Assembly (NCBI RefSeq): GCF_021869535.1
Contig: NW_026262679.1
Location: 82,767,143-82,831,142 of the forward strand
Origin: Mytilus californianus
Taxonomy: Eukaryota > Mollusca > Bivalvia > Mytilida > Mytilidae
Direction of reading: 5' to 3'
Length of the DNA stretch: 64,000 bases
Shown here: in pieces, positions 25,601 through 35,314 of the stretch
Position numbering within the stretch: the first letter of the stretch is position 1
Layout of the letters: every line of letters starts with the position of its first letter
The notes under the pieces: generated by a model
Database searches by the model: none
The model's input: the letters and a program-made list of their open reading frames with translations, nothing else
Told to the model about the DNA's origin: nothing
Position numbers and translations under genes: made by a program

Positions 25601-26809
25601 TTTCCAAATTGTCAATGTTAAGAGAATATTTGCTGTTCTAATTAATTCAGAAATTAATGTGATGCATGTTTTAATTCAAATCCTACATTGGAGTACAAAT
25701 AAAAAAGAAGATGTGGTAGGATTGCCAATGAGACAACTCTCCACAAGAGACCAAATGACACAGAAATTAACAACAATAGGTCACCGTACGGCCTTCAACA
25801 ATGAGCAAAGCCCATACTGCACAGTCAGCTATAAAAGGCCCAGAAATGACAATGTAAAAACAATTCAAACATGAATACTAAGTATACTTTCTTATTAAAA
25901 TATATTTCATTAGAGTATAAATTTGAAAAAGAAATTTTGGACTAATTTGTAATAAATTTTCAAGCTGTTTCTCCAGGGAAAACTGAATTTATTACCTTAC
26001 AACTATTAACAGTTTAAGTACAATTGTAATGACAAAATACTTACATCATCATCTGGGCATCTACAACTAAATCATCGCCATGTCTAGGACTGTAATTTCG
26101 TCTTCTTCTCTCAGGGCTCCCGTCTATCTGTAATACATAATCAAATTATTTTAATATCTATCAGACAACTATTAATAAATAAAAAAAAAATATACTTACT
26201 TTCCGATGCATATGTTACCTGTCCTGACGTAAATATCCTGGGGCTGGTATCTGAAACAAAAACAAAATAAGTTCAAAAATATTGAACCAAATATAAAACT
26301 TAAAAAATTTGCTACTTTAATTTTTTTTTCATTCAAAATATCTATAAAGAAAAACTGGCATTAATGGCAGCCATCATCATTGCTCAATTGCTCTTTTTGA
26401 CTATATATCATTAACTTATTTTCATTTTAAATCTATATTTCAATCAGTAATGAAGACGGTTTAATGATATAATCATTATTTCCGAAATTAATGTGCGTGT
26501 CAAATTATCAGAAGTTGGTGGCTAACCAAAAGAATCTGATGTATACATTTTGAACAGAAATGATTAAAATTCAACTGAATTTCAAACAATCTAAATCAAG
26601 TCATATTTTCCAAATTACTTTAAAAAAATCGACTTAATATGTAGATATCTAAATTGACAATCGGATACTTTACTTTCGTTCAGGTGAGACTATTAGAGAA
26701 AGGGTTTCCAAATTGTCAATGTTAAGAGAATATTTGCTGTTCTAATTAATTCAGAAATTAATGTGATGCATGTTTTAATTGAAATCCTAAATTGGAGTAC
26801 AAGTATACA

Positions 26810-27190
26810 TTCTTATTAAAATATATTTCATTAGAGTATAAATTTGAAAAAGAAATTTTGGACTAATCTGTAATAAATTTTCAAGCTGTTTCTCTAGGGA
26901 AAACTGATTTTATTACCTTAAAAATATTAACAGTTTAAGTACAATTATAATGACCAAATACCTACATCATCATCTAGGCATAATGGCATCTACAATGAAA
27001 TCATCTCCAGGTCTACGACTGTACTTTTCTTCTCTGGGGTTCCGTCTATCTGTAATATATATTAAAATTATTTTAATATTTATCACACAACTATCAATAA
27101 ATTAAAAAAAAATATACTTAACTTTTGGATGCATGTGTTACCTGTTCTGATTAAGTATCTTGAGGCTGGTATCTGAAACAAAAACAAAAT
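26810..27190 (-). pseudogene. Diverged ancestral half-unit with exon A/B relics and empty insertion site
   Basis: The sequence aligns to the array unit downstream of the captured repeat but is clearly diverged and lacks that repeat. Exon B (26966-27049, 84 bp) and exon A (27142-27172, 31 bp) keep AG/GT borders. Together they are again 115 bp, but indels move the frame. In the phase used by the array copies there is a stop at the A/B junction. In another phase it reads IPASRYLIRT then DRRNPREEKYSRRPGDD, followed by FIVDAIMPR and TGA. It is either a decayed copy or the original exon pair in a different frame. Confidence 0.6.
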
Positions 27191-27429
27191 AATGTCGAAC
27201 TGGCCATTCATTGTTATGCAATTTTCATCCGATCTGTATACTATGCATAATTGTATTCCCCATGGAAATTGTAAATTTGAACAGTGCATATAATACATAT
27301 ATGTATTATATGTCTCTGGTAATACAAATCCTTGAAATAATCAGGTTGGGAACAAACCCTCTATATGGTGTTTATACCTGTATAGAGGAATAATCCTTCT
27401 ATAGATCTATAGAGGGGTATTTTTGTTTA

Positions 27430-27867
27430 GACTGGTTTAAAAGCAAAATAGGGCAGAATGGCATTTTCTACTTATTATGGCAGTAACCTGCAACATTTGA
27501 TGCACCAATTGGATGTACTTAATTTGATATGCACATGCCCAGTTTACTGTTAAACTGACTGAATATACAATCTATTGTTCACCATAATTGAAAGCTGTGA
27601 TGATCAGGTAAATTCCACTCAGTTATGCCTCACTGAACAGAATTTCTATTGTTAGATTTAACATAAAATTTTAAGGTCAACTGTCCCTTTTGTTGTTGAT
27701 CAGGTGTTCAGATAGGTATACAATAGATTGCAAGTTATGTCACTTTAGCAGAAAACTGGGCATCCCAATTTTAAGTCAAGTGCAATAATAGATGCATATA
27801 GTGCTATAGATTATAGCCAATATAACTAGAAAATGCCATTCTGCCCTATTTTGCTATAAATCCAGTC
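27430..27867. mobile_element. Nested 438-bp TIR element with TTA target duplication
   Basis: Arms of about 40 bp: GACTGGTTTAAAAGCAAAAT on the left and its near complement ending ATAAATCCAGTC on the right, both with GGGCAGAATGGCATTTTCTA or its complement. TTA flanks both ends (27427-27429 and 27868-27870). It lies wholly inside 27341-28619, so it inserted later. Confidence 0.75.
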
Positions 27868-27872
27868 TTAAA

Positions 27873-28300
27873 ATTGAGAATGGAAATGGGGAATGTGTCA
27901 AAGAGACAACAACCCGACCATAGAGCAGACAACAGCCGAAGGCCACCAATGGGTCTTCAATGCAGCGAGAAACTCCCGCACCCGGAGGCGTCCTTCAGCT
28001 GGCCCCTAAACAAATATGTATACTAGTTCAGTGATAATGGACGTCATATTAAACTCCAAATTATACACAAGAAACTAAAATTAAAAATGATACAAGACTT
28101 AACAAAGGCCAGAGGCTCCTGACTTGGGACAGGTGCAAAAATGCGGCGGGGTTAAATATGTTTTTTGAGATCTCAACTCTCCCCCTATACCTCTAGCCAA
28201 TGTAGAAAAAACAAACGTACAACAGTACGCACAGTAAAACTCAGTTTAAGAGAAGTCCGAGTCCGATGTCAGAATAGGAAACAAAAGAAAATAAACAAAA
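27873..28300 (+). mobile_element. Second dispersed mussel repeat (GGGGAATGTGTCAAAGAGAC type)
   Basis: Blocks in order: GGAAATGGGGAATGTGTC, AAAGAGACAACAACCCGACC, GAAGGCCACCAATGGGTC, CACCCGGAGGCGTCC, then GAGGCTCCTGACTTGGGACA, GCGGGGTTAAA and CTCCCCCTATACCTC. It shares the TCCTGACTTGGGACA segment with the other ubiquitous repeat. Fragments occur at 41300-41435 (reverse) and 35752-35790. No coding potential. Confidence 0.7.
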
Positions 28301-29047
28301 TGACAATAATACATAAATAACAACAGACTACTAGCAGTTACTGACATGCCAGCTCCAGACCTCAATTAAACTGATTGAAAGATTACGTCTTCATCATATG
28401 AATATCAGGCACAATCCCTCCTGTTAGGGGTTTAGTATTATACCATCATAAAATATATGAGAAGAACATAACTCCTGTCATGCCAACAACTGGTTTTAGA
28501 ATAAATATGTTTAATTCTGATGCAACACATATACCCCTCTATAGAGGGATAAAATCTATAGAAGGATTATTCCTCTATACAGGTATAAACACCATATAGT
28601 GGGTTTGTTCCCAACCTGATAATGTAGCCCAGTTGATCAAAACTGTGCGTGCTAATGCACGGAAAGTAATGCAGCCAGTTCCAACCAAACAATTGAAAAA
28701 CTATGCATGCTTAAATATTTTATGTAGTGCACAGTTTTACAATTTTGTTGGATGAATGCATTGCTTTACAATTTTCATACGACTTGTACACCATTCACAA
28801 TTCCTCTAAAATTGTTAAAAGTTGACACATTTTAATCGCAGATACATGATTTTTTATTAGCTGTTATTTGCTTTGAACTATTGCTGTCAGTAACTGAGAG
28901 TACTCTCAGATCTGTACTTTGTGTCTTTTTTTGTTGTAAGTGTCGCCGGGTATTTTTCCCATATGGCTGTACAAGTTCGTAAGTGCCCACAAATATTTAT
29001 TCTGTAAATATATATACAATGATAGTTACAAATAGTATAAATATACC

Positions 29048-29163
29048 CAGGGGCGGATCCAGTCATTTTTAAAAGGGGAGTACCAACAATATGCCTCCAT
29101 TCAAAAACAATGATCGTCAAAAAAAGGGGGGTTCCAACCCCAGACCCCCCGGATCCGCCACTG
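29048..29163. mobile_element. Short hAT-like MITE (CAGGGGCGGATCC ... GGATCCGCCACTG)
   Basis: The ends are near-perfect inverted repeats built on GGCGGATCC, with G/C runs inside. The CAGNGGCGGATCC terminus recalls hAT non-autonomous elements. The flanks TATACC and TATCCC match only partly, so the target duplication is uncertain. Confidence 0.55.
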
Positions 29164-29170
29164 TATCCCA

Positions 29171-29733
29171 TTAAGGTTCATCTGAAGGAATTGAAAAATG
29201 TGGGCATTATTACACCCAAAAATCTACTATGAGTACAGATAAACTAATGCATCTAGGAAAGTTTTAAGGCATGGCAGGGCCTAGATGTTTCAGAAAATCA
29301 ATTACTTACTTGGGTTTTGATGTGCATTTTTTCAAGTCTGCAGAAGATAGCAAAATAAACAAACACACGAGTTTCATTTGATACGGTCCACTCAGTTACA
29401 CAGTTTAAATCACCTATTGTTTACAGGTGTCTATTGTCCATCTATTGTCCATTTAAATCAATACTACTCACAACATTGATTACATAAGGGGAGCTTCTCA
29501 AACGTTTTCCCTACTTAGTTTATTTTTGCACCTTCTGCAGGAATGAAAAAAAATTAATAGCAAAATCCAGAAAAGTTTATAATTTTCTGAATCATAAAAT
29601 GCATTTAAAATTTAATAATCTAGGTCATGCCATGCTTTAAAACTTTTACAGGTGCACAGGTTTGTCTGTACTCAGAGTAAAATTTGTGGTGTAAATACGG
29701 CCATATTAGCCAAAAGGTTATGATCAACCTTAA
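29171..29733. mobile_element. 563-bp foldback element, TTAA ends (copy 1)
   Basis: It begins TTAAGGTTCATCTGAAGG and ends in its complement TGATCAACCTTAA. The two halves are inverted copies with blocks such as GAGTACAGA, AAGTTTTAAGGCATGGC, TCTGCAGAAG and AAATAAACAAAC. The same element is at 46048-46638. The middle carries TCTATTGTCCATCTATTGTCC. Splice-like sites inside (ACTTAC at about 29307) belong to the repeat. Confidence 0.7.
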
Positions 29734-29739
29734 ACAATA

Positions 29740-31270
29740 GTAGTCAAGAAATAACCCAGTTATAAACGAAAATATTAGAACCTAACCTAAAAACTAACAA
29801 ATAAAAACACCAACCTGTAAATATATATAGGTAATGGCGCAAGCTACCTGCAGGGTTCCAACGCCTGAATACAGATGTGAAAAGATATTACAGGTAAGAA
29901 GGGATTTTTTTGGCGGTAACTAGAGGGCATGCAGGTAAAAAGGCGTGCTTGATTTGGATTTATCATTCGTAAAGCGTCAATGTAATACGATAATGAATAT
30001 GAAATATGATATGAATGCATGTATAACATAAAAAATAAATAAATAACAATAATAAAAATAAAGTTAAAGAAATATTTCATGCGGTGACATTAGGGATGTG
30101 TAAATATCCTGCCACGTCCGGTCTGTTTTTGTAAAATGTTTTTCTGGTTTGGATCGATTTGATGAGTCAAGCCCTTTTCAACTGATTTTTATAGTTTGTT
30201 CCTATGTTATACAAAACTATCGATATATCTTGTGTCAAATAAATATTTGATAATCACGCGGATAGAGTGCATAATACTAAGACGGTCATTTAAAAAAATT
30301 GTCGAATTTTCAGTACACCTTTGCTAAAAATAATTTTTAAAGGAAAATGCAGTTGTAAGTGTTTAAATAAAAGTTTGTGAGATTTATGATTCGGAACATC
30401 ATTAATAAACACGAATCAGATCTCTTTTGATAAGATTAAAATATATTTAAGTAATTTATGTGCGTGCAGTGTCAGGGTGACACATTTCAAATGATTTTTT
30501 TTGCTATTTTCTGATTGCCTTGCTATCTGCAAAAGGAATTTTTTAGAATGTTGATGATAACTCTAACGAAAAATCACTGCTTCTTTATTATTCTATGTAA
30601 TATTTTTTTCTACAAACTAAATTCAATCGGTGTACATGAAGTGCATGTCTATCCTGTTACCACTACTAAATCAACAGTTAAATTGGTCCCCCTATGAATA
30701 TGGAACTATTCAGTGCTGATTTCAAAAGCACAAATCATCCTAAAAATTTAACATTGCACGTTTCTTGTATAACAGTGTAGAGAAAAGAAAATTCAAGACA
30801 TTTAGTGAAAAAAATAGTGGGTACCCTTTTGTCATGTCTATGCTGTTACCAACATATTTATTAATTACACCAATATTATACTTGTAAAAAGTGCAATTAC
30901 GTGTTGGAAACCAATATCACAACAGAAAAACATTATCACTTCATGAAAGGGAGTAGTTATTTCACAACAGCATTCATAAATAGGAATTTGTCTATCCGGT
31001 TACTATGGTTACTATTGTTACAGTAACAGGATAGACAATATTTGACAAAAACGTGTTTAAAAAGTTTATAATTACATATAGTTTCACACATAATGATTAA
31101 TTCAGCATATTCAAATGCAATACTGCTATCTATACTATGGAACGCCACAGCTGTCTTATGTGGAACTCTGATATTACGTTATGTTGTTCTATTATTACTT
31201 GATGATAGTTTGTCTTTACATAATATGGTTTTGACATTACGTAATGATGTTTTGATATAACTCAATATGG
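29740..31270. other. No gene seen; AT-rich
   Basis: The short ORFs have no recognisable sequence. A splice-like plus-strand segment (TACCTGCAG|GG ... TTACAG|GTAAGAAG, about 29858-29897) is open in two frames but has no partner exon. Confidence 0.35.
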
Positions 31271-31599
31271 AATAGTCATTACTTAAGTTGTTGTTCATAG
31301 TTATTTGGTATGAAAAAGGGGAACGACAGACAAAATTAACAAAAAAACTAAAACATTTACAGTAATTCGGACATATGAGGGGGATATCCCAAAACCACTT
31401 GCCGGTTTTTTCTTGGTTCTCAAATGGAAGCAGTATTATAATGAATTCGTAAATGATTCCAATGAACACTGCTAGCTTTATCTTGGTCTTGAAGAATAAC
31501 TCCTATACAAGTTTTATAACAATTCATAGAGATTTACAAATTTATCACATCAAAATAGTTTAATTCGGTAATATTCAATGCAAAAAACAAACTCATATA

Positions 31600-31780
31600 G
31601 AAATAAAAAAAATGTGGTATGATTGCCAATGAGACAACTCTCAACCACATACCAAATGGCGTAGAAGTTAATATATATGTGTGACTGTATGGTCTTTAAG
31701 AATGAGCAAAACTCATACCACATAGTAAGCTTAAAAAGGTCTCGAAATGAAAAATATAAAAACAATTCCAACTAGAAACC
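31600..31780 (+). mobile_element. Ubiquitous mussel repeat fragment
   Basis: Starts ATGTGGTATGATTGCCAATG and continues through the AATGAGCAAAACTCATACCA block to CAATTCCAACTAGAAACC. Diverged relative to the array copies. Confidence 0.75.
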
Positions 31781-32099
31781 TAACGATCTAAATGCTGAAG
31801 ACGCCGACTATATAGGTTTGTTGTATCTCACTGTCGCTACATTAATGTCGCAGGAATGACACAAATCAAAAGACTTGTACTGTATTTTCAACAAATGAGA
31901 CACTTTAAATCAACTCGCACTAAAGTTACAGGGAAATGGCCGGGGGGGGGGGGGGGGACTAAGCGACAAAGCATCAATTCTATAAGATAAGAATTCTCCG
32001 GGTTTTTTTTTAACGTGTATGTTCATTTGAACATATGAATATTAAACTTTTATTTTTATTAATTGCAGTTTCTGATATACCACGCACTAATTGAAAAAA

Positions 32100-32340
32100 A
32101 ATTGAAATACATCTGTTTCACAGGTGACGACGGATAGGTTCCAGTTGTCGTAACCACCATCCCGTCATCTTTTCCTCGAATGTAAACTACCAAATAAAAC
32201 CAAATCACTTGGTTTGTACTTTCACGAATAACACGACGGGTGTCACAAGCCGTTGAGCAGAATCCGCTTACCCTTCCGAAGCACCCGAGATCACGCTGAT
32301 GGATTTATGTTACCCAGTCATACTGATCTATTGAGTTGAG
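32100..32340. repeat. Dispersed repeat containing a CGGGTGTCACAAGCC block
   Basis: Carries CAGGTGACGACGGATAGGTT, ACGACGGGTGTCACAAGCC, CCGCTTACCCTTCCG and AGCACCCGAGATCACGC. I recall this type from mussel sequences; not verified. The ends are unclear. Confidence 0.45.
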
Positions 32341-32394
32341 CCAATCAAAACTGTCATTACATTTTCTTCTTATGATGTGCTATTATACACTAGG

Positions 32395-32715
32395 TTATGT
32401 TAGGGTTTAGAGCTGACATACATGTTAAACTCTGCCGCGTGCACTTTCTTTAAATGCCTGCCCCAAGCCAGGAGCCTGTAGTTCAATGGTTGTCGTTGTT
32501 TCATGTGTGTCATATTTGTTTTTCGTAGATTGTTTAGCTATAAATTAGACCGTTAGTTTTCTCGTTTGAATTACTTCACATTTTCACGTGGTGGTCTTTT
32601 GTGGCCGACTATACGGTGTGTTGAAGGCTGTTCAGTTGCCTATGATTGCTTGCATCCACTGCATTTAAACTATGGTGGATAATTTTCTCATTGGCAATCA
32701 CACCACATCTAACTT
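32395..32715 (-). mobile_element. Ubiquitous mussel repeat, diverged long copy (reverse)
   Basis: Same block order as 765-1131: GTTAGGGTTTAGAG, GTTAAACTCTGCCGC, CCCCAAGCCAGGAGCCTGTA, GTTTTTCGTAGATTG, then TTTTCTCATTGGCAATCACA and CCACATC. More diverged than 765-1131. Confidence 0.75.
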
Positions 32716-32839
32716 TATTTCAATTTCTATGTTGTGTTTTGTATGCTGTAAAATTGTTTATCTTTTGTACGCATACCTACCCATGAACCCTCTTTTCGGA
32801 AGCTCGAGCAAAAGCCCTTGATCCGCGATAAAAAAAATA

Positions 32840-33010
32840 GAACTCATATTAGATAACTCGAATTTCAACTCTTAATCTTAATCTAAATGAGACTCAAATA
32901 AGGGTTTACCTCGAACTCTACGTCAAAAGGTGACTCAAATTCAAAGTTGAAGTCGAATTGTAATTCGGAACTCTATCTTTAAATGTGAATCAAACTCGAA
33001 GTTCAACTCG
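32840..33010. repeat. Degenerate AACTCGAA minisatellite
   Basis: Irregular repeats of ACTCGAATTTCAACTC, ACTCAAATTCAAAGTTGAAG and AAACTCGAAGTTCAACTCGA. A related stretch (TTGAACTTTAATTTGAACTT) lies at 33488-33510. Confidence 0.5.
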
Positions 33011-33499
33011 AAACTTGGTATGTGACTGAGAGTTGTCTCATTGGCAATCATACCACATTTCTTTATTTCTATATAAGGTTTTTTTTTAAATGCATTAAAT
33101 ATTACCGAATTAAACTGTTTTGACATGATAAATTCGTAAACCTCCATGAATTGTTATAAAACTTGTATAGGAGTTATTCTTCAAGATCAAGATAAAAGCA
33201 TCTACAGAAAAACATTTTTTCCCCAGTTAAGTGTTAATGTACAATCAGTCAACATTATGCTTTTACACTGACAGCAGAATTATCAGGCGCGACACAGGGT
33301 TAACAAGAATCTTTAATTTATTTATTAATTTACAGCTTCCATTTGAGAATTAAGGAAAAAACGGCAGGACCAAATGGTTTGGGGATGTCCCCCTTATGTC
33401 CGAATTACTGTTAATTTTTTAGTACTTTTTTTCTTATTTTTGTCTGCCGTTCCTCTTTTTCATACTAAATAACTCTGAACAACAACTTGAACTTTAATT

Positions 33500-34060
33500 T
33501 GAACTTTAACTTAATGGATAACGGTACTCATCCAAAGCGCATTACACAAACGACATATAAAGGAAATCGGTCTAAAAATAGAACATATTTTTTCCAAAAT
33601 GGTCACGTGGTTTTACCTCGTAGTAGTAAAGGGATTATGCTACAACCGACCAACAAAGATGGTTGCTTACTCTGATTAAATAAAATATTTATGGAATATG
33701 TTCATTTCTGATTATTTTCCATTTTTGCGGAAGGGTTCGTACTCACTCTGTAATTATTTGTTGTTAAATTTTGTATTTTGCTGTTTGTCTTTTTGTCGTC
33801 TCTTCTTTTGTCATGGTGTTTTTCGGTTTGTTTTTATTGGAAATTCTTCGTTTTTATTATTTTTCCATGACAACACGGGCAAGTTCTAATTTCATGTTTG
33901 AAAAGTATTCTCTAAATTGCTCTCCGTCATAAATATGCATGAAGTATTTGCCGCTGGACTTTGAGAAAACAACAAACAATCAATTAAATTTCCTCTAAAA
34001 TTACAGTACTATCATAACTTTAAACCTTATTAAACAATTAATACAAGATTCATTTAATCC
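33500..34060. other. No gene seen
   Basis: AT-rich sequence with short ORFs of no recognisable content. The part near 34060-34170 is probably the left portion of the repeat in which the 34182-34274 palindrome is inserted. Confidence 0.35.
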
Positions 34061-34181
34061 TTTGATTAGATATATACACTTCTATTATTTCAAATTTCCA
34101 AAGCCAAGAAAAAAAGGAATATTGAATACCAAAGAAAAAAACCCACCAAAGATACCAGGCTTGTTATTTTGTACACCAGAC

Positions 34182-34274
34182 CACAGGCACTTGTCTCAGA
34201 AAAAAAATATTCCTATATACCTTAATATAACATTAAGGAATAGAGTAAACTTTTTTCTGAGACAAGTGCCTGTG
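34182..34274. mobile_element. 93-bp palindromic hAT-like MITE with 8-bp target duplication
   Basis: Ends CACAGGCACTTGTCTCAG and CTGAGACAAGTGCCTGTG are exact reverse complements and the arms continue A/T-rich towards the centre. Flanking CACCAGAC is present on both sides (34174-34181 and 34275-34282). An 8-bp duplication with CA...TG ends fits the hAT superfamily. It interrupts a dispersed repeat that reads CACCAGACGCGTGTTTCG when uninterrupted. Confidence 0.85.
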
Positions 34275-34307
34275 CACCAGACGCGTGTTTCGTTTACACA
34301 ATAGATA

Positions 34308-34470
34308 TAAGAAGATGTGGTATGAGTGCCAATGAGACAACTCTCCATCCAAGTCACAATTTGTAAAAGTTAACCATTATAGGTCAAAACTATTCAGTGA
34401 CGCTCTAACCAACAAAAATAAAAACATAAAGGACCCATAATTACGAAAGGTTTTGCCAAAATACAGCTAA
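34308..34470 (+). mobile_element. Ubiquitous mussel repeat, GAGTGCC subfamily
   Basis: GAAGATGTGGTATGAGTGCC then CAACTCTCCATCCAAGTCA and TAACCATTATAGGTC. The same subfamily, fuller, is at 62822-63060. Confidence 0.75.
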
Positions 34471-34519
34471 GGTTATCAATTCCTGATATAGAAAATTCTT
34501 AACAATTCAAACAATTCAA

Positions 34520-34645
34520 AGTTACATATATATATAGCACGCCTTTTACGAATTAACGTATTTAATTCAAGAAAAAACGTAGCTTTGAGTGGATTAAATA
34601 TGTTAATGAGTAAAGCGTGGCTATATATGATTTGTAACATTAATG
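34520..34645. mobile_element. ~120-bp foldback MITE
   Basis: GTTACATATATATATAGCAC and GCCTTTTACGAATTAACGTA pair with TTAATGAGTAAAGCGTGGC and TATATATGATTTGTAAC. No ORF; target duplication not determined. Confidence 0.5.
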
Positions 34646-35314
34646 GGCTATGACACACGTCAAAGGTGAAATGCTGACCAATAAAACTTCACTGTACTTT
34701 TCAATATGTCAATCAAAAAGTGGCTTGATACTATATCTGATTTCCAGAAAATTAACACATGCAGCAGATGTCAGTTGGATACAGGTACATTTAAAGGAAT
34801 TGTTGCCGTGGGATTCAGGCTCGAGATAGTCATGAAAAGGGAGGGAATGGGGGGGGGGGGGGGGATGCAAAATTTTATTCGATGTTTATCTGCCCTCCAA
34901 CTCGAAAATGACGTATAGTTTCACCGGAGTTTCATCGTTGTGATAAGAAGGAAACATTTTATAATACCAACAAGTGTGGACACAGATCAGTGTGGATAGT
35001 ATCATTGGATGTTTGACAGTGTTTTCTGACAAAAAAGTTATCTGGGTTTTCACCAAAGGGTTCTATGTTGTACACAGTGACAGCCAACTTGTACCAAACA
35101 CTGAAAATAGCAGCGTCTTTTCATCTTGGCATTGATTGTTCCTTATTGTAACTTTTGGTTTCCAATGCTATTAAACTATATATTTGATTTGATGTTTCAC
35201 TGTAACAACTGATTGTGTTGTTGCACCATTGATTAGTCAAATGGAGTTGAAACACACACTCCATTATCTAATATGATATAAGAGCATAAACCGGAAGCAC
35301 TGGGAGGTTATGTC

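Larger units (their letters stand above)
8697..27190. repeat. ~1104-bp macrosatellite: about 17 tandem copies with mini-exon pair and captured repeat
   Basis: Copies begin with a GCAGCCATCATCATTGCTCA-like block near 8697, 9802, 10901, 12005, 13109, 14213, 15317, 16430, 17534, 18638, 19742, 20846, 21950, 23054, 24158, 25261 and 26364. Spacing is 1099-1113 and mostly 1104. Copies 8-16 differ by only a few substitutions. Copies 1-7 are more varied, and the second half of copy 17 (from about 26810) is strongly diverged. Each unit holds, left to right, a unique AT-rich part, a ~183-bp copy of the ubiquitous mussel repeat (absent from copy 17), and on the minus strand an 83-bp and a 32-bp splice-bounded exon. 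The 71-codon ORF recurring in each unit spans the captured repeat and is not a gene. Confidence 0.95.
27341..28619. mobile_element. TIR element with TAA target duplication, host to nested insertions
   Basis: Left arm 27341-27425 starts TCAGGTTGGGAACAAACCC and includes TATACCTGTATAGAGGAATA. The right arm, about 28538-28619, is its complement and ends GGTTTGTTCCCAACCTGA. TAA lies on both sides (27338-27340 and 28620-28622). A 3-bp TWA duplication is typical of PIF/Harbinger elements. No transposase is visible; the interior is filled by another TIR element and a dispersed mussel repeat, so this is a non-autonomous element. Confidence 0.75.
31275..33490. mobile_element. Large inverted-repeat element (arms about 310-400 bp)
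   Basis: The left arm (about 31275-31590) and right arm (about 33090-33485) are reverse complements with roughly 80% similarity. Paired blocks include TAATTCGGACATATGAGGGG, CTCAAATGGAAGC, AATAACTCCTATACAAGTTT and the GTTTAATTCGGTAATATT end. The ~1.5-kb interior holds three fragments of the ubiquitous mussel repeat (31600-31780 forward, 32395-32715 reverse, 33020-33066 reverse), another repeat and an AACTCGAA-rich minisatellite. No transposase remains. Confidence 0.6.

Noticed and set aside
16827..25874. A 71-codon ORF repeated in nine consecutive units, beginning MMHVLIQILHWSTNKK
   Set aside because: It spans the junction of unit sequence and the captured ubiquitous repeat. The same repeat is dispersed in both orientations and other frames elsewhere, and copies 1, 3-6 lack the ORF through one substitution. 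It is a by-product of the tandem array.
8697..27190. CRISPR-like or rDNA-like array
   Set aside because: The repeat unit is 1104 bp with no spacers, the host is eukaryotic, and there is no rRNA sequence in the unit.
29307..29335. Minus-strand mini-exon with GTAAGTAA donor
   Set aside because: It lies within the foldback repeat; the other copy at 46.2 kb does not keep the sites.
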